Assembly (NCBI RefSeq): GCF_042684705.1 | Contig: NZ_JBHULZ010000041.1 | Coordinates: forward strand, 620,001-684,000 | DNA length: 64,000 nt | Source: Mesonia sediminis | GTDB lineage: Bacteria > Bacteroidota > Bacteroidia > Flavobacteriales > Flavobacteriaceae | Reading direction: 5' to 3' | Shown here: in pieces, positions 1-9,064 of the stretch | How the letters are laid out: each line of letters starts with the position of its first letter | Numbering within the stretch: position 1 is the stretch's first letter | Position numbers and translations under genes: made by a program | Notes under the pieces: model-generated | The model's input: only the letters and a program-made list of their open reading frames with translations | Databases searched by the model: none | Told to the model about the DNA's origin: nothing

Positions 1-578
1 TCATTTACATAAATAGGGTCATATCCAGAATAAGTTTTATAATTATATTTTGGCTTTAAATAGTTCTTAAGTATTCCTATAACTTTATTATTGTAACTTA
101 GACTCCAATAAAAATTTTGTAATAAATTGTCGTGCTTTAATTTGTCAATTTCTTGCTTTATAAGACTGTTTCTATTGTATTTTGAAGATAGAGCAAGAAT
201 ATCGTCTCCTGAATAATTTTTATTGAATGCATTTTCTGGGTCAATATGCAATAAGATTGTTTGTTTTTTTTCATTTGGCAAAAGTTTAATTAAAGTGGCA
301 GAATACGCCAATTTCCGTCCATCCATACCCATGTTAAAACTATGTTCAGATACTTTGATGGGGTCTATATTGTGATTTGCCCTAGAACTTCCAAAAACAA
401 AAAATTCCAAATCGTCCTTTATTTGTAAATATTGATTTAATTTACCGATACTTTGACCAGTATAAACCTTATCACTTATTTTATTAAGACCATAAAAAAC
501 TAATTTGTCTACAACAAATGAAATGATAAGAATTAATATAATGATTTTAATAATATGTTTTAGCGAAGATGAGTTCAT
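1..578 (-). CDS. SGNH-like hydrolase partner of MBOAT acyltransferase, partial (3' end outside window)
   Basis: The frame is open from an ATG at 578 to the window edge, about 192 codons with no stop, so the C-terminus is missing. A hydrophobic segment at about residues 8-26 suggests a single-pass membrane anchor. GSSRANH at residues 63-69, followed by NIDP, resembles the block-I nucleophile region of SGNH/GDSL esterases of the DltD/AlgX/AlgJ kind. It starts 5 bp after the MBOAT stop codon, so the two are almost certainly co-transcribed. In known systems an MBOAT protein moves acyl groups across the membrane and an SGNH partner transfers them to a polysaccharide; that role is inferred here. 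It could also be an undefined conserved membrane protein, because the catalytic Asp/His block is beyond the edge. Confidence 0.72.
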   Translation of the reverse strand, partial: MNSSSLKHIIKIIILILIISFVVDKLVFYGLNKISDKVYTGQSIGKLNQYLQIKDDLEFFVFGSSRANHNIDPIKVSEHSFNMGMDGRKLAYSATLIKLLPNEKKQTILLHIDPENAFNKNYSGDDILALSSKYNRNSLIKQEIDKLKHDNLLQNFYWSLSYNNKVIGILKNYLKPKYNYKTYSGYDPIYVN

Positions 579-583
579 ACGTT

Positions 584-2002
584 TTAAAATTGAAAATATA
601 TAAAATTGTTCGAGGTTGAGTAAAATAGGTTTATCAATAGTATTATGATAGAAGCTATAATAGCAATCTTCGTAATACTAAATTTAGCGGCAAAATCTTC
701 TAAGTCAATTCTTTTGTTAAATAGATAAAGGTCAAATAATATTCCGATAGACAGGACAATTATAGAATTTACAACGACATTAATATCTCCGATAAAAGGA
801 GTAGAGAAGTTAAATTGAAGGATTTTTTTAATTGCTAAGGTCGCGGAATTTAAATCCTGTGCCCTAAAAAAGACCCAAGACAACAAAACAATAGTAAATG
901 TAATTGAATATCCTAAGAAATTTAATTTATTTGGTAATTTTAGCTTTTGATTAGATTTTAAATATTTTTCAACGCTCAGCACAATTCCGTGTATTCCCCC
1001 CCAAATTATAAAATTCCAAGAACTACCGTGCCATAAACCACCGAGTAACATTGTGAGCATTAAGTTTCGGTAGGTGATTTTAATTCCTCTTCTGTTTCCT
1101 CCTAAAGAAATATACAAATAATCTCTTAGCCAATATGATAAAGACATATGCCATTTTCTCCAAAATTCAGTAAGTGATTTAGAGAAATAAGGTAAATTGA
1201 AATTTTGATTAAATTTGAACCCTATTAGTTTTGCTGTTCCAATGGCAATATCTGAATAACCAGCAAAATCATAATAAATTTGAAAAGCATATAAGAAAGT
1301 TCCTAAAATAATAGTAGTAGAGTTATATATCTCAATGCCACCATACACAGTGTCTACATATGCACCAAGGGTATCTGCTATAACTATCTTACGAAATAGA
1401 CCAATCAATATTTGAATAATCCCTTCATTAAACCATTCTTTTTTAAATACTCTCTTTTTTTCTATTTGCGGTAATAAATTGGAAGCTCTTTCAATTGGAC
1501 CTGCAACTAACTGTGGGAAAAAAGCTATATAAGTGAAAAATGAAATGATATCATTTGTTGGCTGAAATTGTTTCCTGTAGATATCAATAGTATAACTTAA
1601 AGTTTGAAACGTATAAAAACTTATACCTACAGGTAAGATAATATTTAAAGTTAAATCGTTTGGTTGCCAACCAAACACATTAGCTAAGTCAGCAAATGAT
1701 TCAGCGAAAAAATTATAATATTTGAAAACGGATAATAATCCCAGGTTTGCAAATAAACTTACTAACAACCAATTCTTTCTCTGTTTTTTAGTTTTAGAAT
1801 TAAATATTTTTGAGCCTGCAGTAAAATCTATAAATGAACTAACAATGATTAAAGATAGAAATCTCCAATCCCACCAAGCGTAAAAGATATAACTTGAAAG
1901 TAATAATAAAATATTTTGCTTTTTTAAATCTTTATTTAAAAGCCAGTAGGCAGTAAAAACGATAGGGAAAAAAATCAAAAATTCGAATGAATTAAACAGC
2001 AT
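584..2002 (-). CDS. MBOAT family O-acyltransferase (AlgI/DltB/PatA-like)
   Basis: The 472-residue multi-pass membrane protein has the family's hallmarks: an N-terminal FxFLIFFPIVF segment, the WRKWHMSLSYWLRDYLYISLG block at residues 281-301, and LGGLWHGSSWNF with the expected catalytic His at residue 325. A second His is at residue 338. The length is normal for AlgI-type proteins. The family transfers acetyl or other acyl groups across the inner membrane for exopolysaccharide, alginate, teichoic acid or peptidoglycan modification. The downstream gene looks like the periplasmic SGNH partner, and a polysaccharide locus begins about 1.1 kb away on the opposite strand. O-acetylation of a surface glycan is therefore the likely role, but the substrate is not visible. 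Confidence 0.93.
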   Translation of the reverse strand: MLFNSFEFLIFFPIVFTAYWLLNKDLKKQNILLLLSSYIFYAWWDWRFLSLIIVSSFIDFTAGSKIFNSKTKKQRKNWLLVSLFANLGLLSVFKYYNFFAESFADLANVFGWQPNDLTLNIILPVGISFYTFQTLSYTIDIYRKQFQPTNDIISFFTYIAFFPQLVAGPIERASNLLPQIEKKRVFKKEWFNEGIIQILIGLFRKIVIADTLGAYVDTVYGGIEIYNSTTIILGTFLYAFQIYYDFAGYSDIAIGTAKLIGFKFNQNFNLPYFSKSLTEFWRKWHMSLSYWLRDYLYISLGGNRRGIKITYRNLMLTMLLGGLWHGSSWNFIIWGGIHGIVLSVEKYLKSNQKLKLPNKLNFLGYSITFTIVLLSWVFFRAQDLNSATLAIKKILQFNFSTPFIGDINVVVNSIIVLSIGILFDLYLFNKRIDLEDFAAKFSITKIAIIASIIILLINLFYSTSNNFIYFQF

Positions 2003-2577
2003 TGTAATTAATAGTTTTAGATTTTAATTTATGAATGGAAGTTTGTTTAGTCAAAATGAAGCCCAACAGCAAACGGTCTCAAAACTACTAATTAATTTAT
2101 TTAAAAATAATTTTCTCTTGATTTTGATGGAATTTATCCATGAGTCTAAATTTTTTGGCAATGGTTTTGTGTAGGCAGAAACAACTCATGTTTCTTCAGA
2201 ACAGGATAGAATTTCAAGCTTTTCTTTTAAACTCCGCTGCCTATATTTTATATTCCCATGGTTTTAATTAGATTTTAGATATTTATCCGAACTATTAAGG
2301 ACTAAAGAGCTTGCTATGTCCTAATTTTCATTTTCTTTACGGTGTATTCCTCTCGCTGCGCTCGTCGGATACAGGAGAAAACGAAACAAAAGAAAGTACA
2401 CTTTTTCTGAGGTATTTTTCAGTCAAGCTGAAAACCACTTGTATCTTGCTAAATTGGCTCCAAGGCTTCACCAATTCTTCACGCAAAACACAAGTTATAC
2501 TGAAGAAAAAGATTACAAAGCGCTGCTTTGAAACGCTTTTTGACGTGGGCTGCTGGTGTGTAAAATAACTCTAAAAC

Positions 2578-2655
2578 ACGCCCTGTCAGCTCGAGTGTGA
2601 TTTTATGGCGAGAGCCATAAGAACGTGTATCGAGAGCTAGTCGAAAAGTAGCGAA
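2578..2655. repeat. Dispersed intergenic repeat, copy A
   Basis: It begins ACGCCCTGTCAGCTCGAGTG and ends GTATCGAGAGCTAGTCGAAAAG followed by TAGCGA. AGCTCGA and TCGAGAGCT form the arms of an imperfect palindrome. Copy B at 2943-3024 shares both end blocks with a different centre. Confidence 0.6.
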
Positions 2656-2801
2656 TATCTTTATAGTTACCATTATTATACGCTACTAATCGAAAGCCCA
2701 AAATATCCATTTCTTATTCCTCTACTTTTTTCCATTGCCGAAAAAAGTAGCAAAAAAGTCTAGGCTTACGAAACTAGCGCTAAATTGTATGTTTGCAAGC
2801 T

Positions 2802-2853
2802 AAATTTTAGGAACTCACCCGATTTCCAATCGGTCTCAAACAGCCTAAAATTT
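2802..2853. repeat. Nested inverted repeat
   Basis: Outer arms AAATTTTAGG (2802-2811) and CCTAAAATTT (2844-2853) pair perfectly. Inside them CCGATT and AATCGG (2819-2824 and 2828-2833) form a second stem with a 3-nt loop. No T-tract follows the outer arm in a way that would make it a clear terminator for a gene here. It looks like part of a repetitive intergenic element. Confidence 0.55.
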
Positions 2854-2942
2854 TTAACGCTTACTGCACTGCCAATTTTACGCGCTATTTTCGATAGGCC
2901 GATTTAAAATGGTATGCCTATTTATTCTTTTATAAAATAGCC

Positions 2943-3024
2943 ACGCCTTGTCAGTTCGAGTTTCGGATTTTTGGGCGATAGAACAAAAATGCGAAGTATC
3001 GAGAACACGTCGAAAAGTAGCGAG
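2943..3024. repeat. Dispersed intergenic repeat, copy B
   Basis: It begins ACGCCTTGTCAGTTCGAGT and ends GTATCGAGAACACGTCGAAA followed by AGTAGCGA. It is clearly related to copy A in the ends and the inverted TTCGA/TCGAGAA arms, while the central part differs. It lies about 120 bp before wecC. Confidence 0.6.
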
Positions 3025-3143
3025 TTTATTTTCAATTAAAATCCCAACCACTACCGTTAAACAGAAAAGCCGAAAAAACGCTTTCGATTTCCTTTAAACC
3101 TACTATCTTAGCAGCCTGAAAATAAACCAAAAACACCTTATTT

Positions 3144-4352
3144 GTGAAACCTGCTGTAACCACAATCGGTTTGGGCTATATCGGCCTGCCTACCTCGGCT
3201 TTGATCGCTCAAAATCAAATCCCCGTATGGGGCGTGGATATCAATCCCAAGGTGGTAGAAACCCTCAACCAAGGGAAAATACATATTGTAGAACCTAGCT
3301 TGCAAGAGGTGCTAGAACAGGCAGTACACAGCGGCTATTTTAAAGCCGGTACCCAAGCTCAAGCAGCCGATACCTACCTCGTTGTGGTGCCTACGCCTTT
3401 TAAAGGGAATCACGAACCCGATATCTCTTATGTAGAGGCGGCTACCCGTAGTATTATTCCGCTGCTTAAACCAGGCGACTTATATATCATCGAGTCCACT
3501 TCACCGGTGGGAACAACCGAAAAAATGCAGCAACTCATCATCGCCGAGCGTCCCGAACTGGCGCAGAGCCTACATGTCGCTTACTGTCCCGAGCGCGTAC
3601 TGCCGGGCAATGTGATGCACGAGTTGGTACACAACGACCGTGTGATTGGTGGGGTAGATGAGGCGAGCACCCAAAAAGCCATCGCTTTTTATCGGCAGTT
3701 TGTAAAAGGGGACTTGCATGCGACCAACGCACGTACGGCCGAAATGTGTAAACTCACCGAAAATGCTAGCCGCGATGTGCAAATCGCTTTTGCTAATGAG
3801 CTTTCGCTGATTTGCGACAAAGCCGATATCAACGTGTGGGAACTCATACAATTGGCCAATAAACATCCTAGAGTAAATATCCTACAACCCGGCTGTGGGG
3901 TAGGCGGACACTGTATTGCCGTTGACCCGTATTTTATCACTTCCGAGTTTCCTATGGAATCGCAAATCATAGGCAAAGCCCGTGAGATCAACAATTATAA
4001 AAGCTTCTGGTGTGCCCAGCAAATCAAACAAGCCAAACACGACTTTCAGCTAAAGCACGGGCGTCAACCGGCCATCGCTTTAATGGGACTGGCGTTTAAA
4101 CCCAATATCGACGACCTGCGGGAGTCACCGGCCAAATACATTGTGCAAAAAGTATTGCAAGAAGCCCAAGACGAAACCTACTTTATTGTAGAACCCAATA
4201 TAAAAGACCACCAGGTATTTAAAATAACCGACTACCAAACGGCCGCCCAACAAGCCGATATCGTCGCTCTACTGGTGGCACACGATGAGTTTAAAAACCT
4301 AAACCTAAACCCCCAACAAGTGGTGTTGGACTTTTGTGGGTTGAGGGAGTAA
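3144..4352 (+). CDS. wecC: UDP-N-acetyl-D-mannosamine dehydrogenase
   Basis: This NAD-dependent enzyme oxidises UDP-ManNAc to UDP-ManNAcA in the cytoplasm, supplying an acidic sugar for surface polysaccharide. The Rossmann motif GLGYIGLP is at residues 9-16 and the catalytic-cysteine block GCGVGGHC at residues 250-257 (Cys257 by family alignment). The 402-residue length is normal. The start codon is GTG. The matching epimerase (wecB) is not in this window. The gene is much richer in GC than those that follow: a hand count gives 65% over 3541-3600, against 20% over 4681-4740. This marks it as a compositional boundary. Another UDP-sugar 6-dehydrogenase of the same family is possible, but the motifs favour the ManNAc type. 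Confidence 0.9.
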   Translation: MKPAVTTIGLGYIGLPTSALIAQNQIPVWGVDINPKVVETLNQGKIHIVEPSLQEVLEQAVHSGYFKAGTQAQAADTYLVVVPTPFKGNHEPDISYVEAATRSIIPLLKPGDLYIIESTSPVGTTEKMQQLIIAERPELAQSLHVAYCPERVLPGNVMHELVHNDRVIGGVDEASTQKAIAFYRQFVKGDLHATNARTAEMCKLTENASRDVQIAFANELSLICDKADINVWELIQLANKHPRVNILQPGCGVGGHCIAVDPYFITSEFPMESQIIGKAREINNYKSFWCAQQIKQAKHDFQLKHGRQPAIALMGLAFKPNIDDLRESPAKYIVQKVLQEAQDETYFIVEPNIKDHQVFKITDYQTAAQQADIVALLVAHDEFKNLNLNPQQVVLDFCGLRE

Positions 4353-4388
4353 GTTGCTAGCCAATTATAAAAGTTTAAAATTGCAAAT

Positions 4389-5918
4389 ATGGCTATAAGT
4401 GAGAATAAACGTATAGCAAAAAACACGCTTTTCCTTTACTTAAGGATGTTTCTTACCATGGCTGTTGGTTTATACACTTCGCGTTTAGTTTTAGAGGCGT
4501 TAGGAGCGGTTGACTATGGTATTTATGGTCTCGTAGGAGGGATAGTTACAATGTTTGCATTTCTAAATTCTGCAATGAGCTCTGCAACCCAAAGATATCT
4601 CTCTTTTGATATAGGAAGAAATGATATTCAAAAACTTCAAGAAACATTTAATGCCACCCTTAATATTCATTTTTTGGTTGCTTTAATTATTTTATTATTA
4701 TCTGAGACTATTGGTTTATGGTTTGTGAATTATAAATTAGATATTCCACCGGATAGAATGATAGCAGCTAATTGGGTGTTTCAGTTTTCTGTTTTTACTT
4801 TTATTCTAAACGTCATACAGGTGCCTTATAATGCATTGTTGATTGCACGCGAGCATATGAATGTTTATGCCTATGTTAGCATCTTAGAAACTTTATTAAA
4901 GCTTATAATCGTTCTCTATCTAGTTCAAGCAGATAGTGACAGGTTAATTCTTTATGCCATTCTTACATTCGCTGTTTCCTTCATAATAAGAATGGCTTAT
5001 AAAATCTATTGCAAAAAGAAGTTCAAAGAATCAATTTATAAATTTTATTACGATAAAACTTATTATAAAGAGTTGCTAAGCTATTCCGGCTGGAATTTAT
5101 TTGGAAATATTGCTGCTGTTGCCAGAAGTCAGGGAAGTAATATATTGCTTAATTTATTCTTTGGGCCTATTGCTAATGCTGCCTATAGCTTAACACTTAT
5201 GGTACAAGGTATAATAAATAATTTTATCAGCAATTTTCAAACAGCTGTAAACCCTCAAATTGTTAAAAACTACTCAAAAGGCGATAAGCAGGCTTCCCTT
5301 AATTTAATGTTTAAAAGTGCAAAATTTTCATATTTTGGCATGCTTATTTTAATTGTACCACTTCTAGTAAATATAGATTATGTGATAAACTTATGGCTTA
5401 AAGAAGTGCCGAAATATACTACACAATTTATTCAATTAGCATTGATCTACTCATTGATTGAAACAATAGCTAACCCTCTAATGAGTGTGGCGCAAGCTAC
5501 GGGGAAAATAAAATGGTATCAAATTATTATTGGAAGTTTTATATTCTTGACTTTACCTGTTGTCTGGATTGTGTTTAAACTTACAAATGAGCCTGTGAAT
5601 GTCTATTGGGTTTTAATAAGTAATTCTATATTTGCTCTGATTTTTAGAGTTCTTTTTTTAGTTAATATGATAGGTTTAAGCATTAAAAATTTTATGACAG
5701 ATGTAATTTTTAGAGTTATAATTGTTTCGATAATAATCTACATGCTTTTTACTAATTATCAATTTGATCAAATATTAAATCTCGTTAATTTCATTCTGAG
5801 AGTCGGCGCTGTTGGGTTCATAACCATAGGAATCATTATATTATTAGGTATAACGAAAAATGAAAAAAAAATGCTTTTCACTATTTTGAAGAAACAGTTA
5901 TTTAAGATCAAAGAATGA
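4389..5918 (+). CDS. Polysaccharide/oligosaccharide flippase (Wzx-like, MATE/MOP superfamily)
   Basis: The 509-residue protein is almost entirely membrane-embedded, with about 12-14 hydrophobic segments. Its N-terminal LYTSRLVLEALGAVDYGIYG block is typical of the MOP superfamily Wzx branch. These proteins flip undecaprenyl-linked repeat units across the inner membrane. It sits between wecC and the glycosyltransferases and pairs logically with the EpsG-type polymerase at 11364. Codon use and composition are very AT-rich. The substrate cannot be read from sequence. Confidence 0.87.
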   Translation: MAISENKRIAKNTLFLYLRMFLTMAVGLYTSRLVLEALGAVDYGIYGLVGGIVTMFAFLNSAMSSATQRYLSFDIGRNDIQKLQETFNATLNIHFLVALIILLLSETIGLWFVNYKLDIPPDRMIAANWVFQFSVFTFILNVIQVPYNALLIAREHMNVYAYVSILETLLKLIIVLYLVQADSDRLILYAILTFAVSFIIRMAYKIYCKKKFKESIYKFYYDKTYYKELLSYSGWNLFGNIAAVARSQGSNILLNLFFGPIANAAYSLTLMVQGIINNFISNFQTAVNPQIVKNYSKGDKQASLNLMFKSAKFSYFGMLILIVPLLVNIDYVINLWLKEVPKYTTQFIQLALIYSLIETIANPLMSVAQATGKIKWYQIIIGSFIFLTLPVVWIVFKLTNEPVNVYWVLISNSIFALIFRVLFLVNMIGLSIKNFMTDVIFRVIIVSIIIYMLFTNYQFDQILNLVNFILRVGAVGFITIGIIILLGITKNEKKMLFTILKKQLFKIKE

Positions 5919-5925
5919 AACAGTT

Positions 5926-6945
5926 ATGAGTGTAATTAAAGATTTAGCAAGACCTTATTATATAAGTTTTTTTGATTTTATACGTAAGAAAGTTTTAGGA
6001 ATAGATTTAATTATAAATTTTTTAAAGGATTATTTATTATATAAAAGGTATTCAATAATTTTCAAAAATAAGGATTTAGAAAATAAAGAAGCTGATATTA
6101 TTCTTAATTACCATTCTCTTGAAAAGGGAATGCTATTTAAAAATATGAAAAAAGGTTTTGCCGCATATCGCATTCGAAACTTACATAAGTTGCTAAAAGA
6201 CAAGGAAATTATGAATAATTGTAATAGGAGTCAAATTAGAGTTGGTTATCAATTAATGTGTCAATATTACGAATTACATCAAAATGCTGGTTTTGAAATT
6301 GAAAATTTATTCAGTGCAGAGCAATATAATTTTTACAAATCGATTTTAAAGTCAAATTATGATAACCACTTTAATGGTATTAAAGAATGGACCAAGGAAA
6401 GCTTTTTCAAATCAAATAGAGATCCTTTCGAAGTATTCGCGTTTACTAGAAAAAGCACAAGAAATTTTACAGGGGAATTAATTTCTAAAGAAATTTTAAA
6501 TAAGGTAATTACTTTAGCTAACACAGCCCCATCCGTTTGTAATAGACAGGCGAATAGTGTTTATTTATTACAAGATAAAACTAAAATTGATAAAGCACTT
6601 AAAATACAAGGTGGATTTGAAGGATATACCGAAGGTGTCAGTCAATTACTAATATTGACAAATAACCGAAAATATTATTATACGGTAGGGGAAAGAAATC
6701 AATTTTACATCGATGGCGGGGTTTATTTAATGAATCTATTATATGCTCTACATTATTATAAAGTTGGTAATTGTCCTGCTAATTGGGGGAAAACTTATGC
6801 GGAGGAAAAAGCTCTCGCCAAAATAATAAGTTTACCTGAATCAGAAAAAATTATTTGTTTCATACCAATAGGAAAATTACCCGATAAATTTAGATCCACA
6901 CTTTCCAAAAGAAGAACCTGTAATGAAAATTTCAAAATGATTTAA
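5926..6945 (+). CDS. Nitroreductase-like protein of polysaccharide loci
   Basis: The C-terminal half carries a nitroreductase fold signature: RKSTRNF at residues 175-181, NTAPSVCNRQ at about 199-208, and a late NWG plus IPIGK segment. The roughly 170-residue N-terminal part is a helical extension that I do not recognise. The family binds FMN and reduces varied substrates. Members next to pyruvyltransferase genes recur in exopolysaccharide clusters, where their chemistry is not established as far as I know. Here it lies 7 bp after the flippase and 4 bp before the pyruvyltransferase, so it is in the same operon. A redox step in sugar modification is only a guess. Confidence 0.78.
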   Translation: MSVIKDLARPYYISFFDFIRKKVLGIDLIINFLKDYLLYKRYSIIFKNKDLENKEADIILNYHSLEKGMLFKNMKKGFAAYRIRNLHKLLKDKEIMNNCNRSQIRVGYQLMCQYYELHQNAGFEIENLFSAEQYNFYKSILKSNYDNHFNGIKEWTKESFFKSNRDPFEVFAFTRKSTRNFTGELISKEILNKVITLANTAPSVCNRQANSVYLLQDKTKIDKALKIQGGFEGYTEGVSQLLILTNNRKYYYTVGERNQFYIDGGVYLMNLLYALHYYKVGNCPANWGKTYAEEKALAKIISLPESEKIICFIPIGKLPDKFRSTLSKRRTCNENFKMI

Positions 6946-6949
6946 AGAG

Positions 6950-8077
6950 ATGAAACAGAAAATAGCCATTTTAACTCAACCTTTAAGGCATAATTATGGT
7001 GGAATTATCCAAAACTATGCCTTGCAAAGAGTGCTTGAAGATTTTGGACATGAAACTATTACTATAAGCAGAGAGTACGATAACCCCCATTCAGAAATTA
7101 AAGTTTTAGCAAGTAAATTGAAGAGCTTTCTCATAAGAAAAGTTTTCCAACCAAACAATCCTCGGTATTTTGATTCCAGTAGAATATTAGTGAATAATAA
7201 GGCATTTATAAAAAAAAATATAAATCTTTCCTTTAATATAAAATCTACAGCAGCCTTGAAGAATTATTTTGATCGTGAGAATTTTACCGCTGTGGTAGTA
7301 GGTAGTGATCAAGTTTGGAGACCAAAGTATTCTCCTAATATTTTTAATTTTTATTTGGATTTCTTAGGAAAAAGTTCAAAACTAAAAAAAATAGCTTATG
7401 CTGCTTCTTTTGGTACTGAGGAATGGGAATATTCGTACTCTCAAACGAATATTTGTTCAGAATTAGTACAGCAGTTTGATGCTATTTCTGTAAGAGAAGA
7501 TTCTGGAATTAATTTATGTAGTCAACATCTAAATAGAAAAGATGCAGTTCTTGTATTAGACCCAACGTTACTCTTAAACGCAGAGGATTATAGTCAACTT
7601 ATACAACAACCTAAAAAAAAACTAGGCCTATTTACTTATGTGTTGGATGAATCGGAAGAAAAATTAACATTAATCGATAGATGTGCAAAGCAATTAAATT
7701 TAGAAGTTGCTAAAAACCAATCTAAGTATACAAAAAGAAATCCTAAAAGCAACAATATTGAAGATTACATCAAACCACCCATCGAGGGTTGGTTACAAGG
7801 ATTTAGAGATGCGGAATTTGTAATTACAGATTCTTTTCATGGTACCGTCTTTTCAATAATTAATAATAAACCATTCATTTCTTTAGTAAATAGAGAAAGA
7901 GGTGCTTCTAGATTTCAATCCATTCTAAAAAAGTTAGGACTAGAAGAACGACTAATCTATGACTTTACAGAAATAAATTTAGAATTACTTTATTCTCAAC
8001 CTAACTATGCTGAAGTAGTACCTAAACTGGATCGACTTAGGAAGGAGTCTAAGGATTTCCTATTAAAGAATTTATAG
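6950..8077 (+). CDS. Polysaccharide pyruvyl transferase family protein
   Basis: The 375-residue protein starts with KIAILTQPLRHNYGGIIQNY, the usual N-terminal NxGxxLQxYAL-like block of the CsaB/WcaK pyruvyltransferase family. Near the C-terminus ITDSFHGTVFSI carries the conserved DSFHG motif. The family transfers pyruvate from phosphoenolpyruvate to a sugar, forming a ketal, and has a GT-B-like fold. It overlaps nothing and is spaced 4 bp from the nitroreductase and 9 bp from the next glycosyltransferase. Some members of the family act on other substrates, so the pyruvyl donor is inferred from the family. Confidence 0.85.
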   Translation: MKQKIAILTQPLRHNYGGIIQNYALQRVLEDFGHETITISREYDNPHSEIKVLASKLKSFLIRKVFQPNNPRYFDSSRILVNNKAFIKKNINLSFNIKSTAALKNYFDRENFTAVVVGSDQVWRPKYSPNIFNFYLDFLGKSSKLKKIAYAASFGTEEWEYSYSQTNICSELVQQFDAISVREDSGINLCSQHLNRKDAVLVLDPTLLLNAEDYSQLIQQPKKKLGLFTYVLDESEEKLTLIDRCAKQLNLEVAKNQSKYTKRNPKSNNIEDYIKPPIEGWLQGFRDAEFVITDSFHGTVFSIINNKPFISLVNRERGASRFQSILKKLGLEERLIYDFTEINLELLYSQPNYAEVVPKLDRLRKESKDFLLKNL

Positions 8078-8086
8078 CCCTAAATA

Positions 8087-9064
8087 ATGAATAAACTTGT
8101 ATCTGTTATAATACCATGTTATAATGTTTCAGAATACTTAAGAAAATGTGTGAACAGTATTTTGAAACAATCTTATAGTGAAATTGAAATTATATTGGTT
8201 AATGATGGTTCAACTGATACTACCGGAGAAATTTGCGAAACACTTGTAAACCGTGATAAACGGATAAAAGTCTATCATAAAACAAATGGAGGGGTTAGTT
8301 CGGCAAGAAATTTAGGGTTGAAAATGGCTAATGGAGAATTAATTGCCTTTATTGATGGGGATGATTATATTAAAAAAGATTTTTTATACCAATTAACAAG
8401 CTGTTATAGAGAAAATAGCTGGCCAATCGGAGGGATGCAACAAGTTAGAAGTGCTATAGCATCTAAGAATCCCTTATTTCAAAAATTGCTTGAAGTTTAT
8501 AAATCAAAAGAAATTAGAAATACAGACTTTTTAGACTTATTAGCGCATGACGCTTTCAGCTCACCTTGCGCTAGGTTGTATAATTTAAACACCATAAGTA
8601 AAAACGACATTAAGTTTGATGAAAGAATAACCTATCAGGAAGATCTTGTATTTAATATTGAATATGCAAAACATATCCAATATGTTCAATTAGTCGATTA
8701 TTTCGGTTATAATTATGTTGCGCACGTTGATTCTTCATCGAACAGGTTCCACAAGCCTTTCTTACATGTGGGTAATGTTCATAAAGAATTACTTAAATAC
8801 GTTCGAGAAACCGCAGATTTAAAAACTGTTAGAGAGTTTACACTTCAAACTGTTCTTAAAATGTTTGCTAATACACTGCATAAAGATTCCAACCAGAGTA
8901 GACTAGAAAAAATAAATACAATAAGAAAAATAGTTAATAGTGATTATTATACAGATTGCTATGACCATATCGTTAATTTAAAAATTAATACAATATTGAA
9001 AAGTTTAATGCGTATGCAATCGTCCCGTCTAATTTATTTGTATTATAAACTATTACATTCATGA
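8087..9064 (+). CDS. Glycosyltransferase family 2
   Basis: The N-terminal GT-A domain is clear: VSVIIPCYNVSEYLRKCVNS, then LVNDGSTDTT (nucleotide-binding Asp) and AFIDGDDYI (the DxD-like metal site) near residues 89-97. The 325-residue length is usual for cytoplasmic polysaccharide glycosyltransferases with an inverting mechanism. Its stop codon overlaps the next gene's start by 4 bp (ATGA type), so translation is probably coupled. Donor and acceptor cannot be assigned. Confidence 0.92.
   Translation: MNKLVSVIIPCYNVSEYLRKCVNSILKQSYSEIEIILVNDGSTDTTGEICETLVNRDKRIKVYHKTNGGVSSARNLGLKMANGELIAFIDGDDYIKKDFLYQLTSCYRENSWPIGGMQQVRSAIASKNPLFQKLLEVYKSKEIRNTDFLDLLAHDAFSSPCARLYNLNTISKNDIKFDERITYQEDLVFNIEYAKHIQYVQLVDYFGYNYVAHVDSSSNRFHKPFLHVGNVHKELLKYVRETADLKTVREFTLQTVLKMFANTLHKDSNQSRLEKINTIRKIVNSDYYTDCYDHIVNLKINTILKSLMRMQSSRLIYLYYKLLHS

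Larger units (their letters stand above)
2003..3143. other. Gene-free interval with dispersed-repeat fragments
   Basis: I see no credible gene in these 1.14 kb; the short open frames have no family features and atypical composition. The segment carries two related repeats (2578-2655 and 2943-3024), a nested inverted repeat (2802-2853) and stretches typical of repetitive intergenic filler in Flavobacteriaceae. The upstream regions of the divergent MBOAT gene and wecC are at its two ends. Confidence 0.6.

Noticed and set aside
2311..2568. 85-codon plus-strand reading frame in the gene desert
   Set aside because: No recognisable motif and unusual residue composition, and it lies inside repeat-type filler; a frame this short can be open by chance.
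3538..3994. Minus-strand open frames opposite wecC
   Set aside because: They arise from the high GC of wecC and have no independent features.
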